Below are positions 47,139 through 55,257 of a stretch of 64,000 bases of DNA, piece by piece (position 1 is the first letter of the stretch; the number at the start of each line of letters is the position of its first letter). This DNA comes from CAVQJU01 sp963712905 (GTDB taxonomy: Bacteria; Acidobacteriota; Vicinamibacteria; Vicinamibacterales; CAVVIG01): positions 186,001-250,000 of the forward strand of contig CAVQJU010000001.1 in NCBI GenBank assembly GCA_963712905.1, in the 5' to 3' direction. Made by a program: the position numbers and the translations under genes. Below the pieces are notes generated by a model that saw nothing but the letters and a program-made list of their open reading frames with translations, was not told the DNA's origin and ran no database searches.

Positions 47139-47323
47139 CGCAGGATCACCTCTTTCGCTGCAATCCCACTCGGCTTCTGCCGCCGGCCGATGCGCGTGAC
47201 GCCCGGGAGCAAGCCCCGCTCGACCATCGCGTAGATTCCCTTCCGGGTCGTACGGAGGAGCGTAGCGGTCTCGGCCGTCGTCAAGTACAACGGCAGCCCG
47301 TCGCGGCCAGTGGTTACAGTCAT
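47129..47323 (-). CDS. AlpA/MerR-type excisionase-like DNA-binding protein
   Basis: 64 residues with one helix-turn-helix: YLTTAETATLLRTTRKGIYA and MVERGLLPGVTRIGRRQ, as in excisionase-family proteins that precede integrase genes. Overlaps the integrase fragment by 10 bp. The intact int gene would normally start here, so the deletion removed its 5' part. Confidence 0.75.
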   Translation of the reverse strand: MTVTTGRDGLPLYLTTAETATLLRTTRKGIYAMVERGLLPGVTRIGRRQKPSGIAAKEVILRCR

Positions 47324-48150
47324 TTGCGTTGCCTCAGCCTCCGGACATGCGGACGGCCGCTGGGATGCGTGGGCCCGTGCGACGGCGCCAGGATCGCGAA
47401 CGTCGGCAGTTCGATGAGCGTCTTGTTACTCGTCATCGCGCCGTTGGCGCCTCGTGCCCACTGGCGTGCGCGATGTGCTGGCAAAATGCGTGACAGGTGT
47501 CGGCTCAGTCGGTGCGCCTTTGGATCGCGCGTGAGCGCGTGCGAATTGCGTTCGTGTGATCGACGGGTTTCGGCGGAGATCGCGACAAAGGGCGGGGGAC
47601 AGGCAGTCAGAGATGACGGCGACGCCGTCTCCCTCGGCGACCGTCATCATCATGAAACGGGGTCAGATCTGACCCTATTTGGACCAGGTCACGAAGGTCA
47701 GATCTGGCCTCCCGTCCGCGGGTGGCGCGCTGCCGCGGGAACGATCGCGGCCCACGCGTCGGCCGTGCGCGCAGTGCTGCGGCACTTCGTTAGGAGAACC
47801 GCCTTGCGGATCTCCTCCGCTGATGCGCCGCAGAGAAACCAGAGCCGGCGCCAAGTCTCGATGACTGAAGAGGTTGACCAGCGGCGTACGCGGTACGCTC
47901 TCCAGAAACCGTCGCCCGGGCGCCGCCTCGTGGTCGTCTGTACCACCGCCGCTGCGATCGGGCGAGGCCGGCGACAATCGCCAGGTCGTCCCGGCGCGCA
48001 GCCGGGGTCAAGGGCCGAAGCCCGAAGGGCCCGAGCTACGCGAGGCGCCCTCGAGGCCGGTGAGCACCGCGATCCCATCGGGTGTCGCCGGCTGCTCCGC
48101 TGGCCGGCCGCGAAGACACATCCAGCAAGATCGAAGACTAGAATTGATTC
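47324..48150. other. region without supported gene inside the island
   Basis: 827 bp between excisionase and first cassette gene. Several overlapping open frames exist, the longest on the minus strand (47698-48078), but none shows a recognisable family, ribosome binding site or conserved motif. A 16-bp perfect palindrome lies at 47660-47675. Confidence 0.4.
47660..47675. repeat. 16-bp palindrome GGGTCAGATCTGACCC
   Basis: Perfect palindrome with a partial echo GGTCAGATCT 23 bp further on. Such GGTCAGA-type palindromes resemble REP-like elements mobilised by single-strand transposases; no transposase is nearby. Confidence 0.45.
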
Positions 48151-48492
48151 GTGCTGGTTCCCAACGCCGATCGGGCCGCGATTGAGCAGGCGAAGCTGCG
48201 CGACTACTTACTCTCCAGCACTCATCCAATCGGGCGTTTCAAGGCGCGCTTTTTCGCGGCACTCGGCTTCACGGCCGACCGCTGGGTCGAGTTGGCCGAG
48301 GCGCTTCGGCTCCAGCACCTCACCCAGGAAGCCGAACCGGCCCCGGCAACGAGTCACGGCCAGAAGTACACAATCCGCGCTATTCTGAATGGACCGAACG
48401 GGCAGTCCGCCATCGTGGTCAGCATCTGGTTCATCCCGGCTCGCGGCGACGTACCGCGTCTTGTCACAGCGTATCCAGGAGATGGCCTGTGA
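48151..48492 (+). CDS. DUF6883 domain protein
   Basis: 113 residues from GTG 48151. Core features: PNADRAAIEQAKLRDYLLSS, HPIGRFKARFFAALGFTADR and YTIRAILNGPNGQSAIVVSI. This matches the DUF6883 family, a small domain met with partner DUF4926 and also in polymorphic-toxin settings. It overlaps the next gene by 4 bp (GTGA). The pair is the first recognisable gene content of the attC cassette array. Function unknown; toxin/antitoxin or immunity role is speculation. Confidence 0.72.
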   Translation: MLVPNADRAAIEQAKLRDYLLSSTHPIGRFKARFFAALGFTADRWVELAEALRLQHLTQEAEPAPATSHGQKYTIRAILNGPNGQSAIVVSIWFIPARGDVPRLVTAYPGDGL

Positions 48493-48737
48493 GCTTCCAT
48501 CCTCTCGACGTCGTCGTACTAAACACGGACCTCCCGACGCACGGGCTCAAACGCGGCGATCTCGGTGCGGTCGTCGACGTCTACGGACCTGACGCGATCG
48601 ACGTCGAGTTCGTCACCGCCTCGGGGCGCACGAAGGCCCTGATCACCTTGAAGCCGAGCGACATCCGCGAGGTCGGGGATGATGATCTGGTGGCCGTTCG
48701 TCCAACCGGGGCATCACCAGGCCGCCGCGATGCCTGA
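48489..48737 (+). CDS. DUF4926 domain protein
   Basis: 82 residues from GTG 48489. LDVVVLNTDLPTHGLKRGDL, VVDVYGPDAIDVEFVTASGR and TLKPSDIREV form the small SH3-like barrel of DUF4926. The stop codon (48735-48737) lies within the left end of an attC site. Probably cotranslated with DUF6883 and mobilised as one cassette. Confidence 0.75.
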   Translation: MSFHPLDVVVLNTDLPTHGLKRGDLGAVVDVYGPDAIDVEFVTASGRTKALITLKPSDIREVGDDDLVAVRPTGASPGRRDA

Positions 48738-48800
48738 CACCAACTAGAGCCGACGGCGCACGCACTCTGACGCGCCGCGGCTCAGTTGTTGCCGTTAGGC
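48732..48800 (+). repeat. integron attC site 1
   Basis: Left core GCCTGAC (48732-48738) and right core GTTAGGC (48794-48800) bracket inverted arms AACTAGAGCCG-ACGGCGC and GCGCCG-CGGCTCAGTTG, with unpaired bases as in attC hairpins. 69 bp. The next gene starts 10 bp after GTTAGGC. Confidence 0.75.
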
Positions 48801-48810
48801 GGACACCCAA

Positions 48811-49560
48811 TTGGCCAACGAACTCAGCGATTTGAACAGTATTGACGCTCGCGCGTGCGAACGAGCACTTGCCCATTTGTCGAAGAACCCGGAATCGACT
48901 CGGGCGGTCGTCCGGCTGCTCCGTGACTCTGATGGCTTCGTGCGTAATGCTGCGCTCGAGCGCCTTCGCGACTGGGATGCCCACCACTCCCTGCGTCTGA
49001 TCTTGCCGAGTCTGCGGGATCCGTTCGACATCGGCCGAGTGACGGCGCTGGAATGCGTCGCATTATGGGGTAAGGCCGCGCATCGGCGATTCGTCAGCCC
49101 ACTGTTGACTGACTCATCGCCGCTGGTGCGGGCTTATGCAGCATGGGCTATCGGCGAGTTGGGCCGGGACGATCTCCATCCGGTATTGCAGCGGCGTCTG
49201 AAGTCCGAGCGACATCCCATTCCTCGCGCGGCGTTACATGAGGTTCTCTTCGGCCTGACCGGATACGACCGTCACATCCGGGCACTCCTGCGGTCGCTTT
49301 CAAGTGTGGATCATCGCGTGGCCTGCTTTGCGGCACGGTCCCTCAGCAATTGTGTGACTATCGACACTCGTGGATTAATCATGGCGGCTTTGCGAAGGGC
49401 TCACAAACTCGACAAGCGTCTCGGAGTCCGTGAGACGGCTGCCAATGCGCTCGAACGGATTGAATCGACGACCGGGCCGCATAACAGGCCGCTGCAGCCG
49501 ACGAGCCAAAAGAAGGCGCGCGTCAAGAAGCGGCGTCAGGGCACAGCGGCTCGCGGCTGA
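48811..49560 (+). CDS. HEAT-repeat protein (cassette gene)
   Basis: 249 residues from TTG 48811. At least five HEAT-like helical repeats: ESTRAVVRLLRDSDGFVRNA, LERLRDWDAHHSLRLILPSL, SSPLVRAYAAWAIGELGR and VDHRVACFAARSLSNCV. The C-terminal tail NRPLQPTSQKKARVKKRRQG is encoded by the attC site, a known hallmark of cassette genes. Probably a protein-interaction scaffold; partner unknown. Confidence 0.75.
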   Translation: MANELSDLNSIDARACERALAHLSKNPESTRAVVRLLRDSDGFVRNAALERLRDWDAHHSLRLILPSLRDPFDIGRVTALECVALWGKAAHRRFVSPLLTDSSPLVRAYAAWAIGELGRDDLHPVLQRRLKSERHPIPRAALHEVLFGLTGYDRHIRALLRSLSSVDHRVACFAARSLSNCVTIDTRGLIMAALRRAHKLDKRLGVRETAANALERIESTTGPHNRPLQPTSQKKARVKKRRQGTAARG

Positions 49561-49577
49561 GCGGCAGGACGTTAACC
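49479..49577 (+). repeat. integron attC site 2
   Basis: Left core GCATAAC at 49479, arms GCCGCTGCAGCCGACGAGCC and GGCTCGCGGCTGAGCGGC (complementary with two extrahelical bases), right core GTTAACC at 49571-49577. It overlaps the 3' end of the HEAT gene. About 99 bp. Confidence 0.7.
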
Positions 49578-49588
49578 GGACTTGCACC

Positions 49589-50053
49589 ATGCGTGTCGCA
49601 CTTATCGTGCTCTTGGCCTTGGTCTTTGTCGGATGTGATCCCGGCTGGCGCTACCATCTCGCTTCGAGCACAGGGGCCGCTTCAGTTCGCGAGTCCGAGC
49701 CGATCCGTGCTGAATTGGTTCGTGCGAGCGTCTTTAGTCTCGGCTTGGACGTCACCGTAAACGTCACCAATGCAAGCGCTCTTGATGTGACAATCGAATC
49801 AGTCGATCTGGCGGTTCGCGATGCCGATGACAGCGTTCTGCCTCAAACGTATCTGACGGGTTGCCAAGCGTCTGTCGGCGCGCGCCTTCGGTTGTCGCCA
49901 GCCACCGTTTGCGAGGTCTCTGCTTCGTTTCGTGTCGACCCCGTTACTTGGTGGCGTGCGAATCCGCGACTTCGCGCTTTGTCCGTGCGGATAACAACCA
50001 TGGTTGACAACGCTCTGGTGTTGAACACGTTGCCACTCGAATGGGACAACTAG
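49589..50053 (+). CDS. small lipoprotein of unknown function (cassette gene)
   Basis: 154 residues from ATG 49589. Lipobox LVFVGC (Cys16). The mature region is a single beta-rich domain with SLGLDVTVNVTNASALDVTI and ESVDLAVRDADDSVLPQTYL, reminiscent of LEA14-like folds, plus two further cysteines (GCQA, TVCEVSA) that could pair. It begins 12 bp after the attC2 right core, without its own promoter. Confidence 0.65.
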   Translation: MRVALIVLLALVFVGCDPGWRYHLASSTGAASVRESEPIRAELVRASVFSLGLDVTVNVTNASALDVTIESVDLAVRDADDSVLPQTYLTGCQASVGARLRLSPATVCEVSASFRVDPVTWWRANPRLRALSVRITTMVDNALVLNTLPLEWDN

Positions 50054-50055
50054 CC

Positions 50056-50146
50056 AGCTAGCAAGGCGCTGGAGCCGTCGCGCCCGGCCTTCCCCACCGT
50101 GTTAGCCTGTCAGCACGGCGCGCGGTTCAGCGCCCGTTCGTTAGGC
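50056..50146 (+). repeat. integron attC site 3
   Basis: Left core degenerate (AGCTAGC at 50056), arm GGCGCTGGAGCCGTCGCGC pairing with GCGCGCGGTTCAGCGCC, right core GTTAGGC at 50140-50146. About 91 bp; starts 3 bp after the lipoprotein stop. Confidence 0.7.
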
Positions 50147-50158
50147 GTACAGAAAAGC

Positions 50159-50581
50159 ATGGAAATCCTCGGACTGGTGTTGGCGATTCCAGCCGTGTTG
50201 GTGGCCAACTTCGGATACGCCATGCTTGTGCGATTCGGCCTTGTTCGTTTTAGGAAGCTGCGCCCCTGGCTACTGTGGCCGTCCTACCTCGTGGTCATGC
50301 TTGCCATTGTCGATGTAACCCTCGTCGCTACCCTCGGCGCTGTGGCGGCTCGGACGCTGATCGGACCCGCCTTCTGGGGATTCCATTTAGTCGTCTTTCT
50401 ATTCGGCGCTCCGTCACTCGCGAACGTTCTCCTGCTTGCCCGCGAAGGCGTGTGGTTTCGGCGCTGGTACGCGGTTGTGGTGTGTTGCTGCTTGTTCGGC
50501 GTTTTCCTGGTCTTCTTCCAAGTCGGCGTAGGCGACGCGCTCTATGGGCCGGACGGTATTGGAGGGTCATTCTCCCCATAG
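50159..50581 (+). CDS. four-TM membrane protein of unknown function (cassette gene)
   Basis: 140 residues from ATG 50159. Four hydrophobic helices: LGLVLAIPAVLVANFGYAML, WLLWPSYLVVMLAIVDVTLV, AFWGFHLVVFLFGAPSLANV and YAVVVCCCLFGVFLVFFQVG. No family recognised. It begins 12 bp after the attC3 right core and is followed by a partial attC site. Confidence 0.65.
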   Translation: MEILGLVLAIPAVLVANFGYAMLVRFGLVRFRKLRPWLLWPSYLVVMLAIVDVTLVATLGAVAARTLIGPAFWGFHLVVFLFGAPSLANVLLLAREGVWFRRWYAVVVCCCLFGVFLVFFQVGVGDALYGPDGIGGSFSP

Positions 50582-50587
50582 GCTGAC

Positions 50588-50660
50588 GCCTAACCGCGTT
50601 TTGCAGCCGCCGGCGGCAGGTGCAACCAAGGGCCGTCGCGGCTGATTCTCGCGGACGCAC
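50588..50660 (+). repeat. partial attC site 4
   Basis: Intact left core GCCTAAC (50588-50594) and arm CGCGTTTTGCAGCCG, with a partly matching CGGCTGATTCTCGCG, but no GTTRRRY right core: the array appears truncated about 100 bp before the second att repeat. Confidence 0.5.
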
Positions 50661-50763
50661 GAGGATGCGAGCCGACATTCGAACGGTCGGAAGTTGGTGA
50701 ATCGCAGAGGCTTGTTGCCAGAAGTCTCACGCCGTCACCATGTTAGAAAATCGCGTTTAAAGA

Positions 50764-50789
50764 GTTCGAATCCCTCTCTCTCCGCCAAT
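50764..50789. repeat. attachment-site repeat (copy 2)
   Basis: Exact 26-bp duplicate of the tRNA-Ser 3' end (46711-46736). The upstream tRNA body is absent, so this is not a second tRNA gene but the junction between two tandem integrated elements. Confidence 0.75.
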
Positions 50790-50798
50790 CAACTTGTT

Positions 50799-51190
50799 CT
50801 AATTGCTCGCGTTTACCCGAGCGGGAATCGCCGCCTCCCCACTGTCTCCGCGACTCCGGGCAAAAAGGGGAGCCGGTTGATCCAATAACCGGATGGCCCC
50901 TTCCACGGCTGCTGGGCTCAGATGCAGATACCGCTGCGTCGTGCCGAGATCCTGATGCCCCGCGAGTTCCTGGATTGCTCGCGGAGCAGCACCACGCATC
51001 GCCAAGTGTGAACAGAACATGTGCCGCAGGATGTGAGGCCCATTGTTCCGCAGATTGGCTTTCCGTGCCGCTCGACGAACGAGCGCCTGAACCGACGATT
51101 CCGTCAACGGTCCGCCCCCGTCGCTCTGCAGCACTCGCAGTCCCCGGAGATGTCGCGCGTCACGTAACGCTTTCTCAATCGGTTGGCGTT
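50799..51190 (-). pseudogene. second tyrosine integrase, C-terminal fragment
   Basis: Closely resembles the first fragment: NGPHILRHMFCSHLAMRGAA, IQELAGHQDLGTTQRYLHLS with His and Tyr intact. Stop lies 10 bp from the att repeat, as in copy 1. Continuous similarity reaches about 51190 (ALRDARHLRGLRVLQSDGGG); beyond that the N-terminal part is lost. Marks a separate, diverged element of the same integrase group. Confidence 0.75.
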
Positions 51191-51602
51191 ACTCATATTC
51201 AATCTCCTTCGAGGCCCTTCTAGGATACGAGGCACGAAGAAGAAATGAAGTCTCAGTGGACGGACACGAGTCGATGCACTCGTTCATGTGCGTCCGCTGA
51301 GGCACACGGGTAGCTGAGGACGCGGGGTTGAGGCGGATTGTTCTTTTTCAAGATTGAACGACGAGCGGGAGGGTGGTAGGGGATACCGGTCTCCCCCGCA
51401 GATGCTCTTGCTCACTATCCGGCAGGTTCCGGCGGAGAACGATTACTCCAAGCAATGGCCTATGGCGGACGTTGGTCAACAGTTCTGACTACACCGCTGC
51501 CAGACAACCGCCGAAAAGCTATAGGTGACACACCACCAACGCATTCAACCGCTCGCATTGATAGTCGGCGGGTCAAGTGCGTCGAGACCGCCGTTCAGAT
51601 AA
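51191..51602. other. region without supported gene
   Basis: 412 bp following the second integrase fragment. No recognisable protein in any frame. The word GGGGATACCGGTCT at 51379-51392 recurs at 52061-52074. Confidence 0.35.
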
Positions 51603-51902
51603 ATGCTTTCGTTCCCTGGTTGGTCAGCGTCGGAAAGATTGAAGCGTGAATACGAGGTGCTTGCTTTGAACGAAGGCGGCATGATGGCTGCCCACAAGTC
51701 GCCGTGCCAGCGCGAGGTCTTGACGATGGATTTCCCATCAGGAATTGTGCGGGTATCTGACATTCCAATCCCCCGACCGGGCACAACATGTACTCTACTT
51801 GACCAGGAAACACATTCTTATCGGGTAGTGCGGGGCCACTACTATGTAGACACTTCGCCAAACAACGATGTGGACAAGGTGGACAAGCCTAACAACACGT
51901 GA
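51603..51902 (+). CDS. hypothetical protein, possible cassette gene
   Basis: Open frame of 99 residues; a later ATG (MAAHKSPCQREVLTMDFPSG) is an alternative start. The sequence VRVSDIPIPRPGTTCTLLDQ and HSYRVVRGHYYVDTSP looks protein-like but matches no family I know. Its end (KPNNT) reads through GCCTAACAAC, a left attC core, supporting a decayed cassette. Confidence 0.35.
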   Translation: MLSFPGWSASERLKREYEVLALNEGGMMAAHKSPCQREVLTMDFPSGIVRVSDIPIPRPGTTCTLLDQETHSYRVVRGHYYVDTSPNNDVDKVDKPNNT

Positions 51903-52299
51903 CGCGTCCAGAGTCAGTTCGCCCTTCGTGGGGCGGGCGAGCTGCAAGCGTATTCTGGCCGAGCTGCAAACCTCCTAACCCGTCCCAGTGTCTGCCTCCG
52001 CAACGCGCGTGCTTCACGATGCGCAAGTTCCGGCGCGGATCGATCCAACAGGCCCCCTGGGGGATACCGGTCTGCCTGGCTCTCGCCTCGATTCTCAGGG
52101 TGATTCGATGCTGGCCCCGGCTCGATGCTGGGGTCAGCAAAGAGTTGTTAGTTGCCCTTCGCTGCACACAGCGGCCAAAGTTCCGTCTGGCCTCTCTCCA
52201 AATCGCCGACGATCTTGTACAGTGAGAGGCATAACGACACATTGGCTCCTAACAAGCAGATGGAGCCGGCGCGCTACTGACGGTCCGGCGAGCGGCCAA

Positions 52300-53694
52300 A
52301 TGACGCCCGTGAAGCCAACAATCGCCGCATCGAACCGAGCAGACCCCAGGATCCTGCACCAGCTTGGCACTGCCGAGACTGTCTGTCTGGCGGCGGTGAC
52401 TGTGATTGCTGCAATCGTCCTCTGCGGCTGGCTGGTGCCCGCGGTCGGATCGGCGCTTCCAAACGGCTGGTCGCTGATGAAAGCCAATACGGCGCTTGCC
52501 GTGCTGCTCTGCGTTGGGAGCCTGACGCTGAGCAAGCAGAAACACCGCCCCCGCCTGATCAGTGCGGGCCTGGCATGTGCCACCGTGGCTGTATTGCTCG
52601 CCAGTGCGGCTCTGGTCGAGCATTGGAGCGGGCGTCACACCGGACTGGGCACGCTGCTGGCAGTCGATAGTGGCTCGCCAGTGCCGGGTCGAATGTCGAT
52701 TCAGTCTGCGTCCTGCCTCGTGCTACTGGGGCTGTCATCACTTATCGAGCGAACCCGGCAAAATCTGCTCGGCCAAGCGTTGGACGTCTTTAACGCAACG
52801 CTGGTGATGCTCAGTATTGTCTTCATTGCGGGCTACCTCTTTGACGCGACACGTATCGTGGGTACATCGGCTGTCCGCATGTCGCCCCAGTCGCTGGTCT
52901 GCATCGTGCTGCTGACCTTTGTCCAAACCAGCCGCCGGGCTCCTAACGGTCGATTCTCTATCCTGGTGGGAGTGGGTATTGGCAGCCAGTTCGCGCGAAT
53001 CATGCTGCCGGCCGCGGTGGTATTGTCCCTTCTGCTCATCCGGGTTGGCGAGGGCCTGCTTGCGTCGGGCACCCTGACCTTACCCTATGCGGCGGCAGTG
53101 ACGGCGTCGGGGATGGCCGCGCTTCTGACTGTCCTGATCCTTCTGCTGGCTGGCAAGATCAACGCGCTTGAAACCGAACTCCGCGAAGCATCGCTCTCCG
53201 ACGAGCTGACAGGATTGCACAACCGCAGAGGCTTCTACCTGCTCGGCGAACAAGTGCTGCGCGATGCGCGACGCGCTGGAAGGCCACTGTCCGTGCTCTT
53301 CGTCGACGTGGACGGTCTCAAGGCAGTCAATGACAGCCTTGGGCACGATGTCGGGTCGGAGCTCCTGCTCGATATCGCCACCCTGCTGCGAGCGACTTTC
53401 CGGGGCAGTGACGTCTTGGGGCGAGTCGGTGGCGACGAGTTCGCTGTTATCACGCTCGGACGCGATGCTGATGTGACACCGGCGCTGCGTCGGCTAAACG
53501 AAGCGACCGAGGTTGCAAACTGCGCGGGCAATAGGCTATACCGGATCAGCCTTAGCGTGGGGGCACTGACGACCGAGCCGCAGAGCAAGGAGCCGCTGAC
53601 CGAGCTGCTGGAGCGCGCAGACGCGGCGATGTACGAGAAGAAGCGACAACGGCGCGCTGTCCGGGAAACCGGCATTTCCGGCCCAACGAATTGA
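52300..53694 (+). CDS. membrane-bound diguanylate cyclase (GGDEF domain)
   Basis: 464 residues. N-terminal module of about eight transmembrane helices (for example VCLAAVTVIAAIVLCGWLV, LDVFNATLVMLSIVFIAGYL), a MASE-like sensor. C-terminal GGDEF domain: LSDELTGLHNRRGFYLLGEQ, VLFVDVDGLKAVNDSLGHDV and catalytic RVGGDEFAVI. The product-binding I-site RxxD (RGSD) lies five residues before GGDEF, so feedback inhibition is expected. It makes cyclic di-GMP. ATG 52300 follows a degenerate half attC (CTCCTAACAAG, GGAGCCGGCGCGC), suggesting cassette origin. Confidence 0.88.
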   Translation: MTPVKPTIAASNRADPRILHQLGTAETVCLAAVTVIAAIVLCGWLVPAVGSALPNGWSLMKANTALAVLLCVGSLTLSKQKHRPRLISAGLACATVAVLLASAALVEHWSGRHTGLGTLLAVDSGSPVPGRMSIQSASCLVLLGLSSLIERTRQNLLGQALDVFNATLVMLSIVFIAGYLFDATRIVGTSAVRMSPQSLVCIVLLTFVQTSRRAPNGRFSILVGVGIGSQFARIMLPAAVVLSLLLIRVGEGLLASGTLTLPYAAAVTASGMAALLTVLILLLAGKINALETELREASLSDELTGLHNRRGFYLLGEQVLRDARRAGRPLSVLFVDVDGLKAVNDSLGHDVGSELLLDIATLLRATFRGSDVLGRVGGDEFAVITLGRDADVTPALRRLNEATEVANCAGNRLYRISLSVGALTTEPQSKEPLTELLERADAAMYEKKRQRRAVRETGISGPTN

Positions 53695-54904
53695 GGATTC
53701 TTGGCGTTAAGCGGCGACCGGTCCTCGGTTGGACTGAATCGGCGGCACGGCGGGTGCTATTGGCGACCTCGTCAGCCGCGCAGCTCACTCCATTGCTGCT
53801 GCACAGCATCGTCGCGCCGAGAACGCGGCGTGCGCTGAGGTGATGAAGGCACTCGCGAGCTTTCAAGGAGCGCAAGCCAAGTAAGGCGTTGGCTGCGACG
53901 GGCGGAGACGCTCAAATACGGGGCTTCAACACGATTTCCCTCGAACACTCGACCAACCCGGGTAATCGTGCTGTTTCTGGTGAGAATCCTTCAATTGGTG
54001 GGTCGTCGCCCTTCTTGCTATCGCCGGAGGGGCGTGGAGTCAGGGTTGGCCGAATCACGGACAGCCTCTCGTAAGCGTCACATCCAATCAGTTGCGACCG
54101 CACGTCCGGTTAGCAAACCGACGTCACCTGCAGTGCAGTGGTGACCTCTGCAGAAATCCCGACGACCACGCCCACCGATTCCTTCATCCTCCTGCGGATT
54201 ATTCCCCGAGGAGAACCCCACCTGAGTCCGTTGGCAGGCTAGAAACACCGCATATCGCCGCCGACTTCGTGGGCAGAGACTTGCATGAGGTTACTAATCA
54301 ACCCCGGCTATCTCATGTCAGTGAGGGAACCCCAGGCGCTTACGCTCTCAAAGCCCCTGTGATTGGCGTAGTCGAATAGCATGCTTCTTTCTCTGCCATA
54401 CAAAAGGTCGTTATGGTTTGCCTCGGACCTGCTGGGGGATTTGGTTTCGGCACTCGGTCGTCACGTCAGCCCATCGTCGTGTTGTAGGTGAGCGTGCCGT
54501 GGTACGTGGCAAGCACGACGAGCGCGGCGAGCAGTGAGATCCGCCGGAGCGGCGAAGCCGCGAAGGTGGACGAATCCCGCTCTCTCCGCCAGTTTTCTGT
54601 CGATTCTGCAACTCTTACTGACCAAGAGATCTGCGGCCGCTAATCTTCAGAGCGATGGGGAATGTGTCGCGATCGTGTATCGCGGATGCCGAGTTGTCAT
54701 CGACGCGACCCAAATTTCGGGTTGCGGCCTGCCGCTGGCGAGATTTTCAACGGAGGCTGGGGTTTTCCCACGCAGGACAACATGCCTCGCTCCAGTCATT
54801 ACGGGGCACGAGGCTGGTTCCGGTGCGGCACGTCGCCACCCACCCACATCAGCACCCCGTTCATGATGGCACTCCGATTGCGTTGATGGCCCACGAGGAA
54901 GACG
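53695..54904. other. region without supported gene, island end
   Basis: 1.2 kb with only short open frames lacking similarity. It contains attC-like words (GCGTTAAGC near 53703; AAGGCGTTGGCTGCGACGGG near 53877) and the degenerate third att repeat at 54571. Probably decayed cassette and element debris. Confidence 0.45.
54571..54591. repeat. degenerate attachment-site repeat (copy 3)
   Basis: CGAATCCCGCTCTCTCCGCCA differs from the tRNA-Ser 3' end by one inserted base. It is the third copy in line with those at 46711 and 50764, spaced about 4.05 and 3.8 kb, and marks the probable right boundary of the island. Confidence 0.55.
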
Positions 54905-55187
54905 ATGATGACCGTCGTTCGCGTTCTAGTGCCCGTCGATTTCAGCGAGCGTTCCGCGCGGGCCCTCGACTGTGCGAAGACGCTGGCTGAGAAGTTCGCC
55001 GGCGAGTTGGAACGCGAACTCGTGTTTGCCGGCTTCCTCACGTTTTACGATCGCTCGAAAGAAGACGCAGATGATCATCGGCACACATGGTCGAACGGGT
55101 CTGGCCAGGTTCTTTCTCGGAAGCGTGGCGATGCAGGTCGTAGCGAGCGCGCCTTGCGCGGTCATGACCGTGAGAGGCAAGGATTGA
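54905..55187 (+). pseudogene. universal stress protein with internal deletion
   Basis: The UspA N-terminus MMTVVRVLVPVDFSERSARA, LDCAKTLAEKFAGELE is followed, in another frame, by MIIGTHGRTGLARFFLGSVA and MQVVASAPCAVMTVRG, the nucleotide-binding C-terminus. Between them about 50 residues are lost. Total 94 codons against about 145 in the family. A true remnant. Confidence 0.75.
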
Positions 55188-55257
55188 ACGCAATCCGTTG
55201 GCGGCGGCCTCCACCGCACGACGACAAACGCCCGTCGTATTGGTGCGCGTGGTCGGT

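Noticed and set aside
47698..48078. Minus-strand ORF as transposase
   Set aside because: No HUH, DDE or Tyr-transposase motif could be found; left as unassigned.
50761..50789. Second tRNA-Ser gene
   Set aside because: Only the T-loop and acceptor 3' side are present; the D arm and anticodon are missing, so it is an attachment-site duplicate.
54092..54866. Short plus-strand ORFs at the island end
   Set aside because: No ribosome binding site, no similarity, composition like non-coding sequence.
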